A stretch of 19,302 nt of DNA from DATCRE01 sp964235605. GTDB taxonomy: Bacteria > Bacteroidota > Bacteroidia > Cytophagales > Cyclobacteriaceae. Made by a program: the position numbers and the translations under genes. Location: assembly GCA_964235605.1 (NCBI GenBank), contig CAXSCR010000071.1, positions 1 to 19,302 of the forward strand. The letters run 5' to 3'. Position 1 is the stretch's first letter. Each line of letters begins with the position of its first letter. Of this stretch, positions 8,105 through 15,672 are shown piece after piece. Below the pieces are notes generated by a model. The model ran no database searches. It was not told the DNA's origin and worked only from the letters and a program-made list of their open reading frames with translations.

Positions 8105-8800
8105 CTATTGTCCTATTCTCATCATGAAAATTACGCTTGCAAATCGTTGTGTAAGTGAGGTGCCGCCAGTTACAATTTTGTTTTGTTGTCGGATGCTATA
8201 TTCTCCCTCTACAGCGGCATTGAAATGATACCGATAACGGGCGCCAATTAGAAATCTTGAACTAATTGGGATCTGTAATTGAATTTCACCAAAGCCTCTT
8301 ATTTTTTTTTTGGCTGGTTGCATTTCGAAGTCAAATACTTTTTGGTAAGAAGTGCCAGTCCAAACCCTTCCAGAATAATGTGTAATGCCGAAAGGTTCAA
8401 AATAGTAAGTTCCACCCCCACCAAATAATAAATTTATTTTCTTGCCTTTTACCTTAAACTGTTTACCTATATTAACATGCGCGCTTGTATAGAAGAGGCT
8501 ATAATCGTAACGAGGATCATAAAAGTCTGGATCATTTCTGATTGAATCGGCCTCCGAAGCATCGATTCTATACCCTTGAACACCTAATCCAATTCCGTAC
8601 GAAATAATCAAATCATTTTGTTTTATATGCTGCTTGAAAAGTTCAATGGAACCCGAAGGCATACTTGATGATTTGATAAGTGATCCTGAATGAGGGTGCT
8701 CTAATCGAGCACCATAATCACCTGTAAGGCCGAGATATATTTGTGCTTCAGCTTTACAGGTGACTATAAAGAGGATACTATAAAATGCTATTTTTCTCAT
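8105..8800 (-). CDS. Predicted outer-membrane beta-barrel protein, function unknown
   Basis: The 231 residues start with a signal peptide (MRKIAFYSILFIVTCKAEAQ). The rest alternates polar and hydrophobic residues in strands typical of a small barrel: LIISYGIGLGVQGYRI, KINLLFGGGGTYYFEPFG, IRGFGEIQLQIPISSRFLIG and ARYRYHFNAAVEGEY. It ends with a barrel-like closing strand, FASVIFMMRIGQ. No enzyme motif is visible. It is probably an outer-membrane protein of the OmpW/PorT-like size class, but I cannot name it. The gene is alone and bracketed by two direct copies of the RAYT-tail repeat (7873-7972 and 8874-9011), so it may sit on a small accessory segment. Confidence 0.65.
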   Translation of the reverse strand: MRKIAFYSILFIVTCKAEAQIYLGLTGDYGARLEHPHSGSLIKSSSMPSGSIELFKQHIKQNDLIISYGIGLGVQGYRIDASEADSIRNDPDFYDPRYDYSLFYTSAHVNIGKQFKVKGKKINLLFGGGGTYYFEPFGITHYSGRVWTGTSYQKVFDFEMQPAKKKIRGFGEIQLQIPISSRFLIGARYRYHFNAAVEGEYSIRQQNKIVTGGTSLTQRFASVIFMMRIGQ

Positions 8801-8873
8801 TAAGCAAATTTAGAAAGTTAATGGGATAGTATAACTACCAACTTCACCACTGTAATGAAATCCTGTAACTTCG

Positions 8874-9011
8874 CCCCACTACCGCAATCTTCCAGCTTGT
8901 GGTTGTAATGACGTAAGCTTTCAGCTTACTCGATAAACTGAATGTCAATTAACCTTTTTTATCAGCATAATCCCACGAACTGCTATGCAGATATTCCCAC
9001 GGTCATCTACG
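8874..9011 (-). repeat. RAYT-tail/REP repeat, copy 2
   Basis: Same orientation as copy 1 and longer. Hairpin 2, GTAAGCT-TTC-AGCTTAC, is perfect; hairpin 1 has one mismatch (CAATCT facing AGCTTG). On the minus strand, reading from about 9007 down to the stop at 8926-8928, it encodes PWEYLHSSSWDYADKK, then a one-base deletion, then LIDIQFIE and TAA. That is the C-terminal end of a Y1 (RAYT) transposase. Nothing of the rest of the transposase is visible above 9011. Confidence 0.8.
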
Positions 9012-9459
9012 AAAAGGAAATCAACCTTTTATCCAAAATTTTCCTATTCCGAGTGGTATATCGTTTAGAAACGCTTTGCTAAACTTGCGGCAGGGCTTGG
9101 TGCCTTTTGAAAGCGTTGTCACAAGGTTTTAGAGAAGTATGGCTCAATAGAAATTTTCGTGACTTTTAGTGGAACGAAGGTGTTGGCCCGAAGTAAGCAG
9201 TTTGTTATAGAATCAAAGTTAACAGGTGATGTGTAGGCGATTAAAGAAGATTGGGGCACCAGTTTTTATCGAACCCTAAAAGACTTAATTCCTTTAAATT
9301 TGAAATAAACGAGTTCGATATTTATAACCTTGGATCTACATTGTCTATAAATAGGAATGCCGGATTTAACCCCTAAACTGTCGCCTTGTACCCTTTACTT
9401 TGAAACTTTTTTCAGCCAGATTTGCAATACAAATTAATTAAAGCACAAATAGTACAACC
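9012..9459. other. Gene-free stretch with a decayed reading frame and an inverted repeat
   Basis: No intact gene. It contains the inverted repeat GTTTAG (9063-9068) / CTAAAC (9079-9084), which overlaps a motif CTAAACTTGCGGCAG also found, in reverse and with one base change, at 16446-16460. A reading frame open from 9111 to 9308 except for one TAG at 9234 is listed separately. The last 100 bp is AT-rich leader for the VOC gene; TACTTTG at about 9396 is one base short of a -7 element. Confidence 0.5.
9111..9308 (+). pseudogene. Possible decayed coding remnant with one in-frame stop
   Basis: About 65 codons in one frame, interrupted by a single TAG at 9234-9236 and ending in TAA. The first part reads KVLEKYGSIEIFVTFSGTKV and later QFVIESKLTGDV; after the stop comes DWGTSFYRTLKDLIPLNLK. 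The composition looks protein-like, but there is no convincing start and I recognise no family. It could be chance. Confidence 0.25.
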
Positions 9460-9903
9460 ATGGCACACGTATCCATTTATCTCAACTTTCAAGGAAACGC
9501 TGAAGAAGCGTTTAACTTATATAAAAAAGTTTTCAAAACTGAATTTTCTAGTCCTATAAGCCGAATGAAAGACATTCCGGCTCAACCTGGCGAGTTCCAA
9601 CTTTCAGAAACGGACAAAAACAAAGTCATGCATGTTGCCCTGCCAATACTGGGCGGCACAGAAATTATGGCAACTGATATGCTTGAAGGCATGGGACACA
9701 AATTAATAGAAGGAAACAATGTGACGATCAGCTTGAACCCAGACACCAAAGAGGAAGCGGACCGGTTGTATGGAGAACTTTCACAGGGCGGGTCTGATGG
9801 TGTTGCACCTCACGAGGAATTCTGGGGCTACTGGGGAACTTGTAAAGACAAATTCGGAATTAGATGGATGTTTAATATTTCAAATCAATCTCAGAATAAA
9901 TAA
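9460..9903 (+). CDS. VOC superfamily protein, PhnB-like
   Basis: A cytosolic protein of the vicinal oxygen chelate (glyoxalase/bleomycin-resistance) fold, in the PhnB/YjdN branch. The 147 residues show the branch's opening pattern (VSIYLNFQGNAEEAFNLYKKVF, roughly 4-25), then VMHVALPILGGTEIMATD in the middle and the closing FWGYWGTCKDKFGIRWMF (about 121-138). Most PhnB-like proteins have no assigned substrate, and metal ligands of true glyoxalases are not clearly conserved here, so enzymatic activity is uncertain. It lies 8 bp upstream of an AHSA1-type gene; the pair recurs in Bacteroidota and is probably one transcript. Confidence 0.85.
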   Translation: MAHVSIYLNFQGNAEEAFNLYKKVFKTEFSSPISRMKDIPAQPGEFQLSETDKNKVMHVALPILGGTEIMATDMLEGMGHKLIEGNNVTISLNPDTKEEADRLYGELSQGGSDGVAPHEEFWGYWGTCKDKFGIRWMFNISNQSQNK

Positions 9904-9911
9904 TTAATCAC

Positions 9912-10361
9912 ATGACAAACAATAGCGTAACATTGCACAGAGTCCTTACAACAACCCCTGAAAAACTTTATCGCGCCTTTACAGATGCCGCCGCGATGGC
10001 ATCGTGGCTACCGCCATATGGATTTGTATGTATAGTTCATTCGATGGATGCGCGAGTAGGGGGGAAGTATAAAATGTCTTTTATCAATTTCTCTACCAGC
10101 AATGCACAATCTTTTGGTGGACATTATCTTGAAATGAAGCCCAATGAATTCCTCAAATATGCCGAGAAGTTTGATAACCCAGGTTTGCCTGGAGAAATGA
10201 CTACCTCCGTCTGGCTTAAGGAAATTTCTTGTGGTACGGAACTTAAAATTATTCAGGAAGGCATTCCCACAGCGATACCTGCGGAAATGTGTTATTTAGG
10301 ATGGCAGGAATCGTTAGAAAAACTGGCCAACTTAGTTGAGCCCGTAATTCCTGATGCGTAA
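9912..10361 (+). CDS. SRPBCC family protein, AHSA1 type
   Basis: A 149-residue START/Bet v1-like protein of the Aha1-C (AHSA1) branch. Typical features are the opening VTLHRVLTTTPEKLYRAFTD, the WLPPYGF turn (about 34-40), the DARVGGKYKMSF strand pair and the closing GWQESLEKLANLVEP helix. These proteins form a hydrophobic pocket; in bacteria their ligands are mostly unknown. The gene follows the VOC gene by 8 bp and probably shares its transcript. No signal peptide, so it is cytosolic. Confidence 0.85.
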   Translation: MTNNSVTLHRVLTTTPEKLYRAFTDAAAMASWLPPYGFVCIVHSMDARVGGKYKMSFINFSTSNAQSFGGHYLEMKPNEFLKYAEKFDNPGLPGEMTTSVWLKEISCGTELKIIQEGIPTAIPAEMCYLGWQESLEKLANLVEPVIPDA

Positions 10362-10480
10362 ATACGTGAGACGGATTACAGCCAGGCTCGCTTCTTAGAT
10401 TTCGTTTGTAAGTTCATTGCGGTTAATACAATCCTAACAAACAACACGTTGATAGCTCGGCTTCCAGAAGGCATTGTAAG

Positions 10481-10524
10481 TTCAAGTAATAAGTGCAACA
10501 GGGCTGTTGCACTTATCACTTGAA
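10481..10524. repeat. 44-bp near-perfect palindrome
   Basis: Two 21-nt arms (10481-10501 and 10504-10524), starting TTCAAGTAATAAGTGC and ending GCACTTATCACTTGAA, are separated by GG and differ at one position only. No T-run follows on either side, so it is not a standard terminator. It lies in the 281-bp gap between the AHSA1 gene and the convergent hydrolase gene. It could be a strong RNA hairpin or two abutted mobile-element ends. Confidence 0.8.
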
Positions 10525-10642
10525 CACAGCAATGCATTAATATGTCATCTGAATGATCAAACATGTCTCTGATGATCAAATAAAAGATAATTATCAAAAA
10601 TCTTATTATTCTAATCTGGCTTCCTGTGCAGCGTCACTGACG

Positions 10643-13501
10643 TTAGTCAGAAATTATTATCTTCTTACATTTAGTAAAGCTGTTTCCTGAAACTTTTATA
10701 ATAAATATTCCTGATTCAAACGGGTCATCAAAGTGAATAGAACGTATTGTATCAGACAGAATCCATTTGGTTTGGTAATGTATTTTCCCTATAAGGTCTA
10801 ATATTTCTATTTTAATGATATCATCCGTAATATTTTTAAAAGCAATGTTAATGACCCGATGAACGGGGTTAGGATAAATTATAACATCCATATCACGGCC
10901 GTCATTAACTTCTTCGGTTGATGAACTTCTTAATGCTTCAGATGGTATTGTGCTCCACGCACTTTGAGTGTCAGGTCCCTTATATTCTACCCGTAAGCTA
11001 TCGGTCTTGTTGTACTCGAAGAAGTCGACGGTAATTCTGTGCGCACCAGATTGCATAATGTGTACGGGCGATGTGACGCTTACCAGATTGTGGATGCCAT
11101 CATTATTAATGAACAGAGAATCATCCAGTGATAACCTGCTTCCGTCATCTGATGAAATACGGAATTGGTAAACTCCTTCTTTTTGCAAATACAAATAGCC
11201 ATCAAACCTGAAGTTGAAAAAGTCATCTTGTGTTTTCGGCGTAAGAATAAAATTCTCAACCATTCCGGTAAATTCTGCTTGTGTCCAGTTGATGTTTTCT
11301 AGATTGTCCCATGCTCCGGTTGAATGTTCGTAGAAAAGGCCCTTCATGGCTGTATTGACACTAGCCTCATTACTTACATCACTTATATTATTTCCCATGT
11401 CTGACGCTACCATTTTAAACGTGTAACCGGTGTTGATGGAAAGTCCGTCTATAATAGTAGCCGTATCCTTTGCAGTAGCCATTAAAGTATCATTATTGAA
11501 AAGAATTAAATATGCTTTGATTGCCGAATTATCGGAAGATGACTTCCAACTGAGCCTGACTTTATTAATGCCGACTAGCGTAGCACGTAAGTCAAGCGGT
11601 ATGCTCGGTGGTTCAGTATCAGGCATCGTAGTAAGGATCATCGGTTGTTGTTCCTCTGGTATATATACTGATCTCTCCGTTTCCGTTATTGACCTAATGA
11701 TGTATTGATAGGTGGATGCTGGTAATAAATTTACATCAGTAAATTGCGTTATTTCAGGTGGCGTAGTTGTAGTTAATTGCCATGGCTCATTGTTGTTCTT
11801 ATCGTTTCTTCTCCTCCATACTTCTGTGCTTATACTATTGGATGAGTTTCGCCATGTCAACTTAACCTGCGAGGGAGAGATGCTCATTGCTTTAAAGTTG
11901 TAAGGTGGTGAAATGTTTAACGGCGCACGGTCATCGAATATGATGTGTATAGGTTTTGAGCGCGGCGTTTTGCATTGATCAAAATCAGAAGCCTGTAGTG
12001 TGTACGGTCCGTCTCCTAAGCCTGACTGAATAGTTGTAAAATTAATAGTGTCATCCTGATCACCTGGAAAGTTTATCAACGTGCCATTTTTATACCAATA
12101 GTAATGTGCATAATTCTCCGTGGCGCGTAGCCGCGCTTCATTGTTTCCGTTAGGATCTTTTAATAGCGCGGTTCCAATTAGTTCTATATTAACTGCGGAT
12201 GGATTTTTTTCAGTTACTGTAACGACATCTGACCAGGAGTTCCATTCGGTTTCACCGTTCAATCTTTGTATCATAAATCTCCCGCGATACGTTCCTGTTT
12301 GAGTTGCAGTATACACCGGAAGTGCAGCGCTGTCTATAACATTGCCATTGAACTCCCATTCATAAGTTGTATAGCCAGACGGCAAGGAAAGGTGCGCGCC
12401 TTCTCCGCTGGTCTTACATATTACAGCATTTCCACCATGAACTTTTATGTTATTCTTTCTTTGGCGGAGCATCCAACTGAAGAAGTCAGGTTCATCAAAT
12501 GCCTTGTTCCAGGTGCCATGCCCTAAATCATGATATAGCGTATATCTTACATTTGCACCGGCATCTCTAAATTTCCTAACGTAATCTTCCGTTCTCTGCG
12601 GCAATGGCTTCTGGTCTTTTGCGCCCTGAAAAAGCCAAAGCGGTATGCCTGAAATGCTGGCAACACTATTCTTGTTCGATACAGTTGCATCATCAATCGC
12701 GGAAAAAAGAACACCAGCAGCGAATAACCATGGAGCGCGTTTCATGGCCTCATAAGCCCCGTGACCTCCAGCCGAAATACCGTTGATGTAAATTCTATTT
12801 TTGTCAATATTGTATTTCCTTTCGATTAATCGAACAAGCCTGATTGCATCTTCAACACTTTCTTCACGCCATCCATTCAAGTTCTGTGGCATAATTACAA
12901 AGCCTGGAAAAGCCCCTGCACTAAGGTTAGGATCGTTAGGCAACGCGTCGCCGCTCATGGCATGTGCGTTCAAATAATTTAAGCCACCATGAATGAGTTG
13001 AAAATCGTTATTTAACAACTCATGCCCTGGCGCAGTTGGTGCTGGCGGGGTATTCGCATTAGGTGACCAAAGTACTGTGCCATGATAGCATTTACCATCT
13101 GCACAATTTCCACGTTCAAGCATTCCGTGAAGTAAAATTACGAGTGGATACCCATCCACATAGGCCGCATTATAAGCTGATGGTTTCAGAATCCGATAAT
13201 TCATTACAAATAAATCATCCTCTGGCGTTTTTTCTCGAAGGTTGCCTTGTTCATATTCTTCTGAGTTCCATGCCGTCATATCGAGAAATGAATTTGTCTT
13301 GATGCCGGCATTCTCACGGTAGCCAAAAGTTTTACCTTCATCAAGGTAATAATAGTCAGTGGGTGACTTTGCAACTCTTATATCGAGTACACCATACGCC
13401 ATAGACGTATTAAAAATTAAAGTAGTGTCTACCTGAGCACATGCTGTAATTACATGACAGTTGAGTGAGAGTAGAAGAAGAAAATATTTGATAGAATTCA
13501 T
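10643..13501 (-). CDS. Secreted alpha/beta-hydrolase with Fn3, PA14-like and T9SS sorting domains
   Basis: A large extracellular enzyme. The frame can be opened upstream at a TTG (13519), but the ATG at 13501 starts exactly at a signal peptide (MNSIKYFLLLLSLN, cleavage near CAQ), so I use it. Residue numbers here count from the TTG. An alpha/beta-hydrolase domain (about 105-355) has LLHGM (129-133) for the oxyanion hole, the nucleophile motif GISAG (S249), a candidate acid D302 in GAKDQ, and H334 in DLGHGTW; this matches PHB-depolymerase/feruloyl-esterase-like enzymes. Then come Ig-like strands (about 360-525), two Fn3-like domains (about 540-632 and 636-724), a PA14-like domain (about 726-860, with FRISSDDGSRLSLDD) and a T9SS type A sorting domain (879-958, YPNPV through IIKVSGN). 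The polymer or glycan substrate is unknown. Confidence 0.85.
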   Translation of the reverse strand: MNSIKYFLLLLSLNCHVITACAQVDTTLIFNTSMAYGVLDIRVAKSPTDYYYLDEGKTFGYRENAGIKTNSFLDMTAWNSEEYEQGNLREKTPEDDLFVMNYRILKPSAYNAAYVDGYPLVILLHGMLERGNCADGKCYHGTVLWSPNANTPPAPTAPGHELLNNDFQLIHGGLNYLNAHAMSGDALPNDPNLSAGAFPGFVIMPQNLNGWREESVEDAIRLVRLIERKYNIDKNRIYINGISAGGHGAYEAMKRAPWLFAAGVLFSAIDDATVSNKNSVASISGIPLWLFQGAKDQKPLPQRTEDYVRKFRDAGANVRYTLYHDLGHGTWNKAFDEPDFFSWMLRQRKNNIKVHGGNAVICKTSGEGAHLSLPSGYTTYEWEFNGNVIDSAALPVYTATQTGTYRGRFMIQRLNGETEWNSWSDVVTVTEKNPSAVNIELIGTALLKDPNGNNEARLRATENYAHYYWYKNGTLINFPGDQDDTINFTTIQSGLGDGPYTLQASDFDQCKTPRSKPIHIIFDDRAPLNISPPYNFKAMSISPSQVKLTWRNSSNSISTEVWRRRNDKNNNEPWQLTTTTPPEITQFTDVNLLPASTYQYIIRSITETERSVYIPEEQQPMILTTMPDTEPPSIPLDLRATLVGINKVRLSWKSSSDNSAIKAYLILFNNDTLMATAKDTATIIDGLSINTGYTFKMVASDMGNNISDVSNEASVNTAMKGLFYEHSTGAWDNLENINWTQAEFTGMVENFILTPKTQDDFFNFRFDGYLYLQKEGVYQFRISSDDGSRLSLDDSLFINNDGIHNLVSVTSPVHIMQSGAHRITVDFFEYNKTDSLRVEYKGPDTQSAWSTIPSEALRSSSTEEVNDGRDMDVIIYPNPVHRVINIAFKNITDDIIKIEILDLIGKIHYQTKWILSDTIRSIHFDDPFESGIFIIKVSGNSFTKCKKIIISD

Positions 13502-13898
13502 AGTAACGACTGGGCCCAATCATGATATAGTAAAATTTATACCTTCTAACTAATGATTAAAAAGGCGGGTTCAGTAGGGTGATAAATAAATCTTTAGTGA
13601 AGTTTATTACCCGTTGTTGCACCCTGAAAAAACAGAATGACGAACAATTTGAGGTTTTAAGAAAATAGTTTTTGTTTAACGATATACATGACACATAGCA
13701 GCAAAAGCCAAAAATACGTTCAACAAAACAATGTTTATGAGTATGTCGTCAACAATGAACAATATTCACTTAGGTAATTTTTTTACTAAAGGAAGTAGTG
13801 GTCTGATTGTTTATGTTAAGCAACTGTTCTTCAGTCATATCATATTATGTGGCTTAGTTAACACTTATAAAACAATTTCTTAACCTTAAATTTTATAT
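13502..13898. other. Divergent intergenic region with an imperfect inverted repeat
   Basis: This 397-bp gap holds the upstream regions of the hydrolase (leftward) and the ferritin-like genes (rightward). I see no gene and no clear TAnnTTTG element. An inverted repeat GGGTGATAAA / TTTATTACCC (13577-13612, one mismatch) lies about 80 bp upstream of the hydrolase start and may be an operator or RNA structure. Confidence 0.4.
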
Positions 13899-14630
13899 AT
13901 GACAATGATTTCTAAAAACAAAGTTGTTCCGGGCAACTTAAAAGGAAGCTCCTTGAAAAGAAGAGAGTTTTTAACATACTCCGGTATAGGACTGGCAGCT
14001 ACCGCTGCCCTCTTGGTAGGTTGCGAAGATATGATCTCACCAAAAAATGGCTCCCGCAAAAAAGCGGAAGGCGATTCGATCGATCTTGGTAGTGGTGACG
14101 TAGGTATCTTAAATTATGCTTATGCTTTGGAACAACTCGAAGCTGCGTTCTACACCATGGTAGTTGCGCATGAGGGGTTTAATGCTATGTACAATGAAGA
14201 GGAACAATCCGTATTAATGGATTTAAAAAATCATGAAATTGTACACAGGGAATTTTTAAAAGCAGCATTGGGAGATAACGCTATACCCGGACTCACGCCC
14301 GACTTCAGCTCAATAGATTTCTCAAGCCGTGCAAGCGTATTGGGTACTGCTAAAGTATTCGAAGACCTTGGTGTCTCTGCATATAATGGTGCTGGTAAAT
14401 TAATACAGAACATGGACTATTTACTCGTTGCTGGAAAGATTGTTTCGGTTGAAGCACGCCATGCTTCTGCCATACGCGATTTGATTAATCCATTGTCACG
14501 AGATTTTGCTGGTGACGATGTCATTGATGCGCAAGGCCTAGATCGCGCTTGGCTGCCTATGAATGTTTTGCCACTCGCGCAACCGTTTATCAAAGAAACA
14601 CTTAATGGATCCAATCTTCCCACAGCATAA
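13899..14630 (+). CDS. Tat-exported ferritin-like lipoprotein
   Basis: A 243-residue protein of the ferritin-like (Ferritin_2 / desiccation-related) group. The N-terminus has a twin-arginine motif KRREFLT (20-26), a hydrophobic stretch, and a lipobox LVGC with C42, so it should be exported folded through Tat and lipid-anchored. The four-helix part shows candidate metal ligands spaced as in ferritins: E78 and E81 (LEQLEAAFY), H112-E113-x2-H116 (NHEIVHREFL), E155 (FEDLG), and E185-x2-H188 (SVEARHAS). It forms an operon with a paralogue 11 bp downstream, and tatA lies 1 kb away. The likely role is metal or oxidative-stress chemistry in the envelope; the activity is unproven. Confidence 0.85.
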   Translation: MTMISKNKVVPGNLKGSSLKRREFLTYSGIGLAATAALLVGCEDMISPKNGSRKKAEGDSIDLGSGDVGILNYAYALEQLEAAFYTMVVAHEGFNAMYNEEEQSVLMDLKNHEIVHREFLKAALGDNAIPGLTPDFSSIDFSSRASVLGTAKVFEDLGVSAYNGAGKLIQNMDYLLVAGKIVSVEARHASAIRDLINPLSRDFAGDDVIDAQGLDRAWLPMNVLPLAQPFIKETLNGSNLPTA

Positions 14631-14641
14631 ACTTTAACACT

Positions 14642-15460
14642 ATGAATTTACAATATCTAATAAACATGCTTGATCTTAACAAAATTGATCAAGATGAAGT
14701 TAAGACCATTAGCGAAAGAAGAGGATTCATTAAACAAGCTGGCAATTTTTCATTAAAGGCCGCGCTTGCTGCACTACCTGTAGCGCTAACATTTATGCCG
14801 CGAATTGTTAAAGCCCAATCATCATCAGTAGTTGGTGTTTTAAATTTTGCGCTTTTACTTGAATATCTTGAGAGAGATTTTTACAAAATGGGTCTTGAGG
14901 CGTCAGGTTTGATACCCACAAGTGACCACAATGTATTCGATCAGATATATAAGCATGAAGCGGCACACGTTGAGTTTTTAAAAGCAGCATTAGGCTCCGC
15001 TGCCGGCGATGTACCTGTTTTTGATTTTACAGCCGGAGGAATGTTTCCCACTGGATTTAGTGACTACCCAACTTTCCTTACACTATCTCAAGCTTTTGAA
15101 GATACAGGAGTTCGGGCATATAAAGGTCAGGCAGGCAAGCTTCAGGCAGCAGATGATGTGTTAACAGCTGCGCTTCAAATACACAGTGTGGAAGCCAGAC
15201 ATGCTTCTATGGTGAGAAGATTGCGTGGAAAGCGCACTGATATGATGATCAAAGGTTGGATCAAAAACGATGAATCAAACAGTGCACCTCAGGTTGTATA
15301 TAATGGCGAAGCTAATTTGACGCATGCGGGTCTTAGCCTAAACAGCATTGCATCTCTCTCTAACATATCAATGGAATCAAAGACCGAAGCGTTCGATGAG
15401 CCATTAACTATGAGTGCAGTTCTTGCCATCGTTAAGCCATTTGTTATAAAAGGTACATAA
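14642..15460 (+). CDS. Tat-exported ferritin-like protein (paralogue)
   Basis: A 272-residue paralogue of the preceding gene. It carries a twin-arginine signal ERRGFIK (25-31) followed by AALAALPVALTF and a probable cleavage after VKAQ (about 59), with no lipobox, so it should be soluble in the periplasm while its partner is lipid-anchored. The ferritin-like ligand set is again intact: E74 and E77 (LLEYLERDFY), H105-E106-x2-H109 (KHEAAHVEFL), E153 (AFEDTG) and E184-x2-H187 (SVEARHAS). Both proteins share the stretch EFLKAALG/SVEARHAS, showing duplication and divergence. The C-terminal extension after about 195 is not recognised. A strong terminator follows 24 bp after the stop codon. Confidence 0.85.
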   Translation: MNLQYLINMLDLNKIDQDEVKTISERRGFIKQAGNFSLKAALAALPVALTFMPRIVKAQSSSVVGVLNFALLLEYLERDFYKMGLEASGLIPTSDHNVFDQIYKHEAAHVEFLKAALGSAAGDVPVFDFTAGGMFPTGFSDYPTFLTLSQAFEDTGVRAYKGQAGKLQAADDVLTAALQIHSVEARHASMVRRLRGKRTDMMIKGWIKNDESNSAPQVVYNGEANLTHAGLSLNSIASLSNISMESKTEAFDEPLTMSAVLAIVKPFVIKGT

Positions 15461-15484
15461 AGTACTTTTATGTCTATTGCTGTC

Positions 15485-15508
15485 AAAGCCCCGCGCGAGC
15501 GGGGCTTT
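15485..15508 (+). terminator. Intrinsic terminator after the ferritin-like pair
   Basis: A 10-bp perfect stem AAAGCCCCGC / GCGGGGCTTT closes a GCGA tetraloop, and the stem itself ends in TTT. It starts 24 bp after the stop codon of the second ferritin-like gene. The T-run is short, but the stem is GC-rich and symmetrical, so it may also work towards the left. Confidence 0.8.
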
Positions 15509-15573
15509 AAGTAATTATTCTATAATTAGTCTTTAGGGTTCAATTTGTATATTTAAATGAAGTAAGTTATTTC

Positions 15574-15581
15574 TACCTTTG
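15574..15581 (+). promoter_or_regulatory. -7 promoter element for tatA
   Basis: TACCTTTG fits TAnnTTTG and lies 91 bp upstream of the tatA start. A TTTG at 15544-15547 could serve as -33, but the gap of 26 bp is longer than usual. With the terminator just upstream, it suggests tatA has its own promoter. Confidence 0.4.
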
Positions 15582-15672
15582 TGATGTGCAGAATAGAAAT
15601 CAAAGCGGACAGTAATATAAAGCCCAAGTAAAAAAGTTAGTTTAATACAATTGATATTTAAATATTATAAAG

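Noticed and set aside
8805..8812. TAAATTTG on the minus strand as a promoter for the barrel gene
   Set aside because: It fits the -7 consensus but would place the transcription start on the start codon itself, and the nearest -33 TTG is 26 bp away.
10376..10597. A 73-codon open frame on the minus strand
   Set aside because: It runs straight through the 44-bp palindrome, has no recognisable motif and an unlikely composition. It is better explained as chance.
13502..13519. Upstream TTG start for the secreted hydrolase
   Set aside because: It adds MGPVVT before a normal signal peptide; the ATG at 13501 gives a standard secretory N-terminus.
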